Shown one piece after another: positions 5,977-12,086 of a stretch of 12,386 nucleotides of DNA. The notes beneath the pieces are model-generated. The model was given only the letters and a program-made list of their open reading frames with translations, did no database searches and was not told the origin of the DNA. The stretch comes from Candidatus Nomurabacteria bacterium UBA5155. GTDB lineage: Bacteria; Patescibacteriota; Minisyncoccia; Phycocordibacterales; UBA9973. Location: the NCBI GenBank assembly GCA_002413705.1, contig DHXN01000008.1, positions 1 to 12,386 of the forward strand. The letters are read 5' to 3'. Both the position numbers and the translations under genes were made by a program. Numbering within the stretch: position 1 is the first letter of the stretch; each line of letters begins with the position of its first letter.

Positions 5977-6219
5977 ATGGAAACCAAAGCAACAACTAAA
6001 AAGACTCTGAAGGGAACTGTCGTGTCTGACAAAATGGACAAGACGGCTGTTGTAGCGGTTACTCGTTTTGTGAAGCACTCAAAATACAAGAAATATTTCA
6101 AAATCACCAAGAAATACAAAGTGCATGATGAAACCAACAGTGTGAAGGTTGGAGACCAGGTAGCAATCGTCGAAACACGCCCTATTTCAAAAGATAAGCA
6201 TTTCGCGATCGCGCAATAA
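5977..6219 (+). CDS. rpsQ: 30S ribosomal protein S17 (uS17)
   Basis: Early-assembling 16S rRNA-binding protein with an OB fold. The family core GTVVSDKMDKTAVVAVTRFVKHSKYKKYFK is followed by HDETNSVKVGDQVAIVETRPISKDKHF, which matches the E. coli protein closely. Length 80 residues, usual for the family. The first ~11 residues (METKATTKKTL) resemble the start of L4 in both protein and DNA. The ATG at 5977 follows ACACTATT, with no SD. L14 starts 10 nt after the stop. Confidence 0.96.
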   Translation: METKATTKKTLKGTVVSDKMDKTAVVAVTRFVKHSKYKKYFKITKKYKVHDETNSVKVGDQVAIVETRPISKDKHFAIAQ

Positions 6220-6229
6220 AAGTTGATAT

Positions 6230-6601
6230 ATGTTACAAGCTGGATCAAAAGTTAAAATCACAGACAACGCCGGAGGTAAGAAAGGTACTATCTTCAAGGT
6301 ACTTGGCGGTTCACGTCGTCGCTATGCCGGTATCGGAGACCTCGTAGTGCTTTCTGTCAAAGAAGCAGAACCTCGCAAGGCTATTAAAAAGAAAGACGTT
6401 GTCTACGGTGTAGTTGTTCGCACAACAAATGCATTCCGTCGCAAAGACGGCTCATACATTCGTTTTGACGACAATGCTGTCGTGATTGTTGAAAAGACCA
6501 AGAAGGAGCCAAAGGCTGGACGTATCTTCGGTCCGATCCCACGCGAGCTTGCTGAACGCGGTTATCAGAAAATCATTTCTCTAGCGCCGGAAGTGCTCTA
6601 A
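6230..6601 (+). CDS. rplN: 50S ribosomal protein L14 (uL14)
   Basis: Large-subunit protein at the subunit interface, contacting 16S helix 14. Recognised by VLGGSRRRYAGIGDLVVLSVKEA, VVRTTNAFRRKDGSYIRFDDNAVVIV and the C-terminal RIFGPIPRELAERGYQKIISLAPEVL. Length 123 residues, nearly identical to the family's 122. It shares the bases AGTTGATATATGTTA around its start with L16. Its gene follows S17 by 10 nt and precedes L24 by 15 nt. Confidence 0.97.
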   Translation: MLQAGSKVKITDNAGGKKGTIFKVLGGSRRRYAGIGDLVVLSVKEAEPRKAIKKKDVVYGVVVRTTNAFRRKDGSYIRFDDNAVVIVEKTKKEPKAGRIFGPIPRELAERGYQKIISLAPEVL

Positions 6602-6616
6602 TTTAAATACACGTAT

Positions 6617-6925
6617 ATGAAACTCAAAAAAGGAGACAATGTAATAGTAATCGCCGGCAAGAACAAAGGTCAGACTGGCAAGATCGACGTAGTACACACA
6701 GCAACTGGTCGCGTGACTATTGGTGGTGTAAACAAGACCAAGCGTCACATCAAGCCAAAGTCAAAGACTGAAAAAGGTAGTACTGTTGAAAAGGAAGCGC
6801 CAATTCACGCATCAAACGTGATGTTGATCGATCCGAAGACCAGCAAGCCTACTCGCATCGGCAGCAAGTCTATTGACGGTAAGAATGTTCGTATTGCCAA
6901 GAAAAGCGGAAATGAACTTAAATAG
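6617..6925 (+). CDS. rplX: 50S ribosomal protein L24 (uL24)
   Basis: Assembly-initiating large-subunit protein near the tunnel exit. The N-terminal KOW motif is clear (KKGDNVIVIAGKNKGQTGKI, residues 4-23), followed by GGVNKTKRHIKP. Length 102 residues, typical. The start context is CACGTATATG, with no SD. It is the only gene in the window ending in TAG. L5 begins 17 nt later. Confidence 0.95.
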   Translation: MKLKKGDNVIVIAGKNKGQTGKIDVVHTATGRVTIGGVNKTKRHIKPKSKTEKGSTVEKEAPIHASNVMLIDPKTSKPTRIGSKSIDGKNVRIAKKSGNELK

Positions 6926-6942
6926 CGAAGTAAAATAAATAT

Positions 6943-7479
6943 ATGGAATTAACTAAAGCAAAACAAAAAGAAACTCACACTGCCCTTGCGCAATTTGAAT
7001 ACAAAAATAAGCTCGCAGCCCCTCGTCTTCAAAAGATCGTGGTTTCAAGTGGTACTGGTAGTGGTATGAAAAAAGATCGTGAGAAGAACAACACTGTTGC
7101 TGATCGTATCGCTCGCATCACCGGACAAAAGCCGTCACTTCGTGTGGCAAAGCAGTCAGTGGCTAGTTTCAAGATTCGTGAAGGAGATCCAGTTGGAATC
7201 ACTGTGACACTTCGCGGTACGCGCATGTTGCATTTCTTGGACAAGATGGTACACATCGCTTTTCCTCGAACCAAAGACTTCCGCGGCCTCGACAAGAAAT
7301 CGGTGGATAGCATGGGTAACATGACACTCGGTATCAAGGAACACACGATCTTCCCAGAAACTGCTGATGAAGATCTCCGCGATGTTTTCGGTCTCGCTAT
7401 CACTCTTGTGTCATCTGCCAAGACCAAGGAAGAAGCAATCGCATTCTACACTCACCTCGGTATTCCTTTTAAACAATAA
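6943..7479 (+). CDS. rplE: 50S ribosomal protein L5 (uL5)
   Basis: Binds 5S rRNA in the central protuberance and contacts S13 across the subunit bridge. Hallmarks: PRLQKIVVSSGTGS (residues ~28-41), ITGQKPSLRVAKQSVASFKIREGDPVG, and GNMTLGIKEHTIFPE. Length 178 residues, as expected. Start context is AATAAATATATG, with no SD. It closes the second r-protein module: a terminator lies directly downstream and S14, its usual neighbour, is about 2 kb further on. Confidence 0.97.
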   Translation: MELTKAKQKETHTALAQFEYKNKLAAPRLQKIVVSSGTGSGMKKDREKNNTVADRIARITGQKPSLRVAKQSVASFKIREGDPVGITVTLRGTRMLHFLDKMVHIAFPRTKDFRGLDKKSVDSMGNMTLGIKEHTIFPETADEDLRDVFGLAITLVSSAKTKEEAIAFYTHLGIPFKQ

Positions 7480-7486
7480 GAATCGA

Positions 7487-7514
7487 AAAAGCCCCTCAAT
7501 GAGGGGCTTTTCTC
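7487..7514 (+). terminator. Rho-independent terminator after L5
   Basis: AAAAGCCCCTC (7487-7497) pairs perfectly with 7501-7511 around an AAT loop; the descending strand ends in TTTTCTC. The loop triplet is the same as in the L2 terminator. Confidence 0.9.
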
Positions 7515-7529
7515 ATGGCCTCACACTTA

Positions 7530-7558
7530 TTGACTTTTTAATCAAATAGTGTTACTTT
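7530..7558 (+). promoter_or_regulatory. Promoter of the unknown membrane-protein gene
   Basis: TTGACT (7530-7535), a 17-nt spacer and TACTTT (7553-7558) preceded by TGT (extended -10). It is followed by an AT-rich ~41-nt leader with several A and T tracts. Confidence 0.5.
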
Positions 7559-7605
7559 ATAAAAAACTTAATTTTTCTTTAAAAAAACTTTAAAAACTAA
7601 TACAG

Positions 7606-8736
7606 ATGGAAAGCAAGAAATTAACTCAGTTAACTAAGTCTGATGCCTTAATGGTAAAAACAGATTTGACCACTATGCAACCTGTCGCTGACGAAGGTGC
7701 ATCTGTCTCATTAGATCAGCCAATTAAAACAAAGGTGGTAGAAGTAGGTACCCCGCAATGTCATTTGCAGTGTCAGGTGGAAGAGGTTGATCATGAATAT
7801 ACTGGACAAGAATTGGTACAGTACGATCATTACAATGCCACCCTAGAAGAAGCGCTTGATTTTTGCAAAATCCACGACCTACCAATTGCAGCCGAAGTAC
7901 CTTTTTCGTCGCATTTTTCCGGACTGGAAAGCCTTACCAAAACAAACTATATCCTTACGGATATAGACGAAGGTACAGTACCTGTATGCAAAAGCGGTAT
8001 CTTTGACAAGATGGGCACTAAGCTCAACGTACCACTGCCGAAAAAAACATGGAATGTATTATGGGCAGTCCTCGGATGTATTTTATTTGTTTTTGCGCTG
8101 AAAGGCGTTGCTACAATAGCTCAAGCTGGCCATCCATTGGTGCAAGACACGAGAAAAAGTGATGCTACAGGACCTGCTTCATCGGATGTAGGAAGTCAGG
8201 ACGCGAGTGAAATTCGAGCTGAATTTTATCATCTTGTCGAAGTTTGTGTTGTTCTGGGAGTTTTATATTTTATTCCGTTATTACCATTTCGCGACTGGTA
8301 CTACAATCACTTGCGCAAAAACATTCAATGGTTTTATATCCCAAAAATGTGGCCGGGTAATACTGATATGGCTGCTTCCGAGAATGGAAAAGAATGGGAA
8401 AGAGTTCCAATTGATAGCGTACTCTTAACCCCTGATACCGTGAAAGTACTCGGAAAACTTGATCAGTTAGGTATTAAACCAGCGACGGTCAGTCCTCGAG
8501 AGGGAATAAGTGCTAAATTTACTTATGGTATATTTGGTTCTCATAGGATAAAAAAGGTAGAACTATTAGTTCCTCCAGTGTTTGTTCTTGTAATAAATGG
8601 CATTGTTCTGCTACTCAAGACGGATCATCAATTGATGCCGAAAGAGAAAAAAATCACGCTCTTCTTGAAAAGAATCGGGATGCCGCTTAAAATGCTTGCT
8701 CCCCATACGGAAAATTTTCAAAAAAGCATTGCCTAA
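7606..8736 (+). CDS. Membrane protein of unknown function
   Basis: I do not recognise this 376-residue protein. It has a hydrophilic N-terminal region of about 145 residues containing several Cys (C52, C56, C87, C128). A membrane helix follows at about 149-171 and a short polar loop at 175-205. A second helix spans about 209-227 and leads into an aromatic, basic patch (FRDWYYNHLRKNIQWFYIPKMWP). The C-terminal region of ~130 residues has a further hydrophobic stretch at 318-337 that could be a third helix or buried strands. With two helices both large domains would lie on the same side of the membrane. It has its own promoter and terminator and sits between L5 and S14, a place normally without a gene. 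The ATG at 7606 follows AATACAG, with no SD. The protein is real by length and flanking signals; function is open. Confidence 0.75.
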   Translation: MESKKLTQLTKSDALMVKTDLTTMQPVADEGASVSLDQPIKTKVVEVGTPQCHLQCQVEEVDHEYTGQELVQYDHYNATLEEALDFCKIHDLPIAAEVPFSSHFSGLESLTKTNYILTDIDEGTVPVCKSGIFDKMGTKLNVPLPKKTWNVLWAVLGCILFVFALKGVATIAQAGHPLVQDTRKSDATGPASSDVGSQDASEIRAEFYHLVEVCVVLGVLYFIPLLPFRDWYYNHLRKNIQWFYIPKMWPGNTDMAASENGKEWERVPIDSVLLTPDTVKVLGKLDQLGIKPATVSPREGISAKFTYGIFGSHRIKKVELLVPPVFVLVINGIVLLLKTDHQLMPKEKKITLFLKRIGMPLKMLAPHTENFQKSIA

Positions 8737-8750
8737 CACGCAAACCTACT

Positions 8751-8776
8751 AAAAGCCGGGAAACCGGCTTTTTTTC
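8751..8776 (+). terminator. Rho-independent terminator after the unknown membrane protein
   Basis: AAAAGCCGG (8751-8759) pairs with CCGGCTTTT (8764-8772) around a GAAA tetraloop, with a T-run to 8775. Confidence 0.92.
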
Positions 8777-8820
8777 TATACGAATTTTGCTATTCCCACA
8801 TACTTGATATGTTTCCGATG

Positions 8821-8829
8821 TGTTATTAT
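8821..8829 (+). promoter_or_regulatory. Extended -10 promoter of the pilin-like gene
   Basis: TGT followed by TATTAT (8824-8829). A TTGATA at 8804-8809 is too close (14 nt) to be an ideal -35. Transcription would start near 8836, about two bases before the ATG at 8838, so the mRNA may be leaderless. Confidence 0.45.
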
Positions 8830-8837
8830 TCATTTAT

Positions 8838-9332
8838 ATGAAAACACAAAGAGGCTTCACCCTCATCGAACTCCTTGTCGTTATCGCAATCATAGGCATT
8901 CTCGCTTCTGTTATTCTTGCATCTCTGGACTCGGCGCGGGCCAAGGCGCAAGATGTGAAAATGAAGTCAGAATTGGTATCAATCCAAACGGCACTTGAAA
9001 TGTACTATGACCAATATGGTACGTTTCAGGTTGCCAATGCAGGCTGGCGTAATACTGGGGAAGGATGGCTTAACTATCAAGATGGTGATCCTAGTAGCTA
9101 TCAAATAGGTGTCACTCCTGCGCTGACCAACGCAGGCTTTCTCGGTAGTATGACGCTTGACCCTTTGCCATATCCGAATTACATGATTTATTTGTGCAAT
9201 AATAATCAGCAATATTCATTGTCTGCCACCCTGAATAATCCCTCTGCTGCAGACATTGCTCATATTCAAACGACGTGTCAGGGTGGAAGTACCTACGGTG
9301 TCTATCATAAAAACTACGCCATAGGGAACTGA
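8838..9332 (+). CDS. Type IV pilin-like (prepilin, GspG/PilA-type) protein
   Basis: An exported pilin or pseudopilin of 164 residues. It starts with a short leader and the prepilin peptidase site: MKTQRG, then FTLIE, with cleavage expected between G6 and F7 and the conserved Glu at E11 (mature +5). A hydrophobic N-terminal helix (about 7-30) follows, then an amphipathic helix with MYYDQYGTF. The C-terminal globular part has two cysteines (C120, C147) that could form a disulfide loop. The ATG at 8838 is chosen over one at 8820, since leader peptides of this class are short and basic. No prepilin peptidase or pilus ATPase is in view. It has its own promoter, and it ends in TGA, so TGA is a stop codon here. 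Confidence 0.9.
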   Translation: MKTQRGFTLIELLVVIAIIGILASVILASLDSARAKAQDVKMKSELVSIQTALEMYYDQYGTFQVANAGWRNTGEGWLNYQDGDPSSYQIGVTPALTNAGFLGSMTLDPLPYPNYMIYLCNNNQQYSLSATLNNPSAADIAHIQTTCQGGSTYGVYHKNYAIGN

Positions 9333-9335
9333 CCC

Positions 9336-9364
9336 TTGACCAAAATGGTCTTATTTGTTAGGAT
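9336..9364 (+). promoter_or_regulatory. Strong promoter for the S14-SecY module
   Basis: TTGACC (9336-9341), a 17-nt spacer and TAGGAT (9359-9364) preceded by TGT (extended -10). Predicted start is ~9371, leaving a leader of roughly 100 nt before S14. Confidence 0.7.
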
Positions 9365-9370
9365 ACACGA

Positions 9371-9473
9371 GTTCTTGATCAATCCGTAGTTCTCTCTTTG
9401 TTCAGTGCTTTAGTAACCTTTTGCCCCAACCAAAGAAAGCTTTACGCGATATTCTCAGGGATATTCAACAATT
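9371..9473 (+). promoter_or_regulatory. Untranslated leader of the S14-SecY module
   Basis: No ORF and no SD. GCTTT (9407-9411) can pair with AAAGC (9436-9440), and CCTTTTG (9417-9423) with CAAAG (9431-9435, one bulge), forming one hairpin. A direct repeat GATATTC occurs at 9448-9454 and 9460-9466, just before the ATG. A regulatory role is possible but not shown. Confidence 0.4.
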
Positions 9474-9659
9474 ATGGCAAAAACATCAGTAATTGCGCGT
9501 TCTCAAAAGACGCCTAAATTTAGTACCCGTCAGGTAAACCGCTGCTTTCGCTGCGGTCGTCGTCATGGCTACATGCGTGATTTCGGACTTTGTCGTATCT
9601 GTTTCCGTGAATTAGCTAACGAAGGAATGATTCCCGGCATTCGTAAGTCTTCTTGGTAA
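9474..9659 (+). CDS. rpsZ: 30S ribosomal protein S14, zinc-ribbon type (uS14)
   Basis: Small-subunit head protein of the short, zinc-binding type. Four cysteines form a C-x2-C-x12-C-x2-C ribbon: C24, C27, C40, C43. The C-terminal RELANEGMIPGIRKSSW is the family ending. At 61 residues it is the short form (the zinc-free S14 is ~100). Start context is CAACAATTATG, with no SD. It leads the third r-protein module and is followed by S8 after 12 nt. The symbol rpsZ (also rpsN1) is used for this form. Confidence 0.96.
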   Translation: MAKTSVIARSQKTPKFSTRQVNRCFRCGRRHGYMRDFGLCRICFRELANEGMIPGIRKSSW

Positions 9660-9671
9660 TCGAATAAATAT

Positions 9672-10061
9672 ATGGATCCTATCTCAAACATGCTAATCAC
9701 AATGAAGAACGCCTCAATGGTTTCAAAAGAAACTGTGGTGATCCCGTTTTCAAAACTTAAGTACGCCATCGCGCAGTGCTTGAAAGAACAGGGCTTTATT
9801 GTGAACGCTTCAAAGAAAACAGAAAAGAACAACATTTCAGTATTGGAAATTCAGCTGGCTTATACACCAGAAGGTCCAAAGATCCATGACGTAAAACGCA
9901 TGTCCAAACAATCACGCCGTATGTATACAGGTGTAAAAGAAATCCGTCCTGTAAAGAATGGTTTCGGCATCACGGTATTCTCAACACCAAAAGGTATCTT
10001 GAGTGATAAACAGGCTCGCAAAGAACAGGTCGGCGGGGAAGTATTATTCACCATGTGGTAA
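9672..10061 (+). CDS. rpsH: 30S ribosomal protein S8 (uS8)
   Basis: Primary 16S rRNA-binding protein; in E. coli it also represses spc operon translation. The opening MDPISNMLITMKNA and the C-terminal STPKGILSDKQARKEQVGGEVLFTMW are diagnostic. Length 129 residues, as usual. Start context is CGAATAAATATATG, with no SD. L6 follows after 6 nt. Confidence 0.96.
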   Translation: MDPISNMLITMKNASMVSKETVVIPFSKLKYAIAQCLKEQGFIVNASKKTEKNNISVLEIQLAYTPEGPKIHDVKRMSKQSRRMYTGVKEIRPVKNGFGITVFSTPKGILSDKQARKEQVGGEVLFTMW

Positions 10062-10067
10062 AAATAT

Positions 10068-10601
10068 ATGAGTAGAGTAGGAAAACAACAATTGGTCATC
10101 CCAACAAATACAGAAGTAACATACAGTGAAGGAATGCTTCGCGTGAAAGGTCCTCTTGGCACACTTGAAAAGCCTTTCAAGGATGTGGTAACGATCAACA
10201 TTGCTGATGGCTTGGTAACGTTTGCGCAAAAAGGCGATGATCCATTTGCTCGTGCAATCTGGGGAACATATGCTTCACATGTGAAAAATATGATCGCTGG
10301 CGTAAACACTCCATATACCAAGAAATTGATCCTCGAAGGAGTCGGTTTCAAAAGTGAAGTAAAAGATGGTAATCTCAATCTCGCACTCGGATTTTCTCAC
10401 CCTGTTGTAGTAAAAATTCCAGAAGGAATCACTGTGACTGCAGAAAAGAACAACATCACCATGACCGGTATCAACAAGGAATTAGTCGGTCAGTTTTCTT
10501 CATCAGTGCGTGCCATGAAAAAACCAGAACCATACAAAGGTAAAGGTTTTCACTACGACGATGAAGTTGTTCGTCGCAAGGCAGGTAAGAAGAGTGCATA
10601 A
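10068..10601 (+). CDS. rplF: 50S ribosomal protein L6 (uL6)
   Basis: Large-subunit protein near the sarcin-ricin loop and factor-binding site. The sequence shows the two tandem L6 folds: SRVGKQQLVIP with VKGPLGTLEK in the first, and LNLALGFSHPVVVKIPEGI, then PEPYKGKGFHYDDEVVRRKAGK in the second. Length 177 residues, matching E. coli. Start context is GGTAAAAATATATG. L18 begins 11 nt after the stop. Confidence 0.97.
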   Translation: MSRVGKQQLVIPTNTEVTYSEGMLRVKGPLGTLEKPFKDVVTINIADGLVTFAQKGDDPFARAIWGTYASHVKNMIAGVNTPYTKKLILEGVGFKSEVKDGNLNLALGFSHPVVVKIPEGITVTAEKNNITMTGINKELVGQFSSSVRAMKKPEPYKGKGFHYDDEVVRRKAGKKSA

Positions 10602-10612
10602 AGAAAAAATAT

Positions 10613-10957
10613 ATGTCTAAACAATCACCACAAGAAAAGAAACTCCGCATCAAGCGCAAAATCCGTGCTACTATTTCAGGGACAGATGCTCGTCCACGAC
10701 TTTCTGTATTTCGTTCAAACAATTATATGTACGCGCAGCTTATCGATGATGTTGCAGAAGTAACACTTGCTGCTACTTCAGATATGAAGGCCAAAGGTAC
10801 AAAAATGGAAGGCGCAATTGCAGCAGGTAAAGCACTTGCAGCAGCTGCAAAAGCCAAAGGTGTGACCAAAGCAGTGTTTGACCGTAACGGATTTAAATAC
10901 GCCGGTCGCATCAAAGCATTTGCTGATGCCGCACGCGAAGGAGGACTCGACTTTTAA
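10613..10957 (+). CDS. rplR: 50S ribosomal protein L18 (uL18)
   Basis: Binds 5S rRNA together with L5. The basic N-terminus (KKLRIKRKIRATISGT) leads into RPRLSVFRSNNYMYAQLIDD, and the protein ends in FDRNGFKYAGRIKAFADAAREGGLDF, the usual family ending. Length 114 residues, typical. Start context is AAAAAATATATG with no SD. S5 follows after 15 nt. Confidence 0.96.
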   Translation: MSKQSPQEKKLRIKRKIRATISGTDARPRLSVFRSNNYMYAQLIDDVAEVTLAATSDMKAKGTKMEGAIAAGKALAAAAKAKGVTKAVFDRNGFKYAGRIKAFADAAREGGLDF

Positions 10958-10972
10958 ATTTTTCTGTAATAT

Positions 10973-11626
10973 ATGACTATAACAACACCAACAACAACCC
11001 CATCACGACCATACTCTAACAACCGCAATACTGCCGGTGCAGGAGGACAGGGAGGAGACCGTCGCCCACGACGCGACAATAAATCTTTTGCTGATCGCGT
11101 AAAAGATGTCGACCAAAAGATTCTTAATATTCGCCGCGTGACTCGCGTGGTAGCTGGTGGACGTCGTATGAGTTTTGCCGTGGCTATGATCATTGGTGAC
11201 AAGAAAGGTGTTGTCGGACTTGGTACAGGTAAGGGTAACGACACTGCGCTTGCTATCGCCAAAGCTTTGAAAGATGCCAAGAAAAATGCCATCAAAATCA
11301 AAATGACTGACAAGCACTCTATTCATCATGGTGTGGATGCGAAGTATACTTCCTCTAAAGTGTTGATCTTCCCGAATGGTGGTAAGGGGCTTGTAGCTGG
11401 TGCAGCTATTCGTGATATCGCTGTCATCAGTGGATTGAAAGATATTTCTGCAAAGATCGTTTCTGGCAGTAAGAATAAGCTCAACACCGCTCGCGCCACC
11501 ATGAAAGCTCTTTCAACTATCAGTACTAAATATGTCTTCGGTGCAGTTGCTAAAGTGGAAGCAACAGACTTGCCCGTGCAAACAGGAGAAGCAGTTGCAG
11601 TGGCAGCTCCAGTAATCAAAGAGTAA
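10973..11626 (+). CDS. rpsE: 30S ribosomal protein S5 (uS5)
   Basis: Small-subunit protein at the mRNA entry channel, involved in decoding fidelity. The double-stranded RNA-binding-like N-terminal domain starts at about residue 50 (RRVTRVVAGGRRMSFAVAMIIGDKKG) and continues GLGTGKGNDTALAIAKALKDAKKN. The C-terminal domain includes GKGLVAGAAIRDIAVISGLKDISAKIVSG. At 217 residues it is longer than E. coli S5 (167), with a low-complexity Thr/Pro then Gly/Arg-rich extension of ~40 residues at the N-terminus and an Ala/Val-rich tail. L15 starts 4 nt downstream, so the L30 gene normally between them is absent. Confidence 0.96.
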   Translation: MTITTPTTTPSRPYSNNRNTAGAGGQGGDRRPRRDNKSFADRVKDVDQKILNIRRVTRVVAGGRRMSFAVAMIIGDKKGVVGLGTGKGNDTALAIAKALKDAKKNAIKIKMTDKHSIHHGVDAKYTSSKVLIFPNGGKGLVAGAAIRDIAVISGLKDISAKIVSGSKNKLNTARATMKALSTISTKYVFGAVAKVEATDLPVQTGEAVAVAAPVIKE

Positions 11627-11630
11627 TTTT

Positions 11631-12068
11631 ATGAACCTACTACAACGAACAACAGCAAATAAAAAAGCAAAGACAGTAGGTCGCGGTTCAAAACGCGGTA
11701 AGACTTCAGGTCGCGGTACCAAAGGTCAGGCTTCACGTGCCGGCAACAAAAAGCGCCCGGAACTTCGCGATCGCATCAAGAAACTTCCAAAGCTTCGCGG
11801 ACGCGGCAAGAATATGAACAAAGCATTTCGTATCGATGCAACAGTGATTAACCTCAGTACTATTGCCAAGGCATTTGAGGCAGGCACACGTATCACTCCT
11901 TCAGTACTCTTTGATAAAGGACTCATTCGCCGCACTGGTGGCAAGATCCCCGCAGTCAAAATTCTTGGCGGGGGAGAACTCGCATACGCGGTCACTGTTC
12001 ACGATTGTGAAGTATCAGAAACTGCCAAGACAAAAATCGAAGCAGCTGGTGGCACAGTAAAAGCCTAA
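11631..12068 (+). CDS. rplO: 50S ribosomal protein L15 (uL15)
   Basis: Late-assembling large-subunit protein. The Gly/Arg/Lys-rich N-terminal tail has the family pattern VGRGSKRGKTSGRGTKGQASRAG (about residues 16-38), and the C-terminal half includes VKILGGGELAYAVTVHDCEVSETAKTKIEAAGG. Length 145 residues, typical. The ATG follows AGTAATTTT, with no SD, 4 nt from the S5 stop. SecY follows after 18 nt, the usual end of the spc operon. Confidence 0.95.
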   Translation: MNLLQRTTANKKAKTVGRGSKRGKTSGRGTKGQASRAGNKKRPELRDRIKKLPKLRGRGKNMNKAFRIDATVINLSTIAKAFEAGTRITPSVLFDKGLIRRTGGKIPAVKILGGGELAYAVTVHDCEVSETAKTKIEAAGGTVKA

Positions 12069-12086
12069 TGTAAAACAAACAAGATC

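Noticed and set aside
5796..6248. 150-codon minus-strand ORF across L16/S17
   Set aside because: It is antisense to two certain r-protein genes and has low-complexity hydrophobic composition typical of shadow frames.
8207..8428. Overlapping 73-codon + strand ORF in the unknown membrane gene
   Set aside because: Out of frame within a longer, better supported ORF and without its own start context.
8820..8837. Earlier pilin start (ATG 8820)
   Set aside because: It would insert MLLFIY before the basic MKTQRG leader and would overlap the predicted -10 box.
9338..9350. GACCA-AAA-TGGTC hairpin as pilin terminator
   Set aside because: Only a 5-bp stem with no T-run, and it overlaps the better supported S14 promoter.
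10954..11313. Minus-strand ORFs over S5, L15, L6 and S8
   Set aside because: All lie opposite well-recognised r-protein genes and have no recognisable motif.
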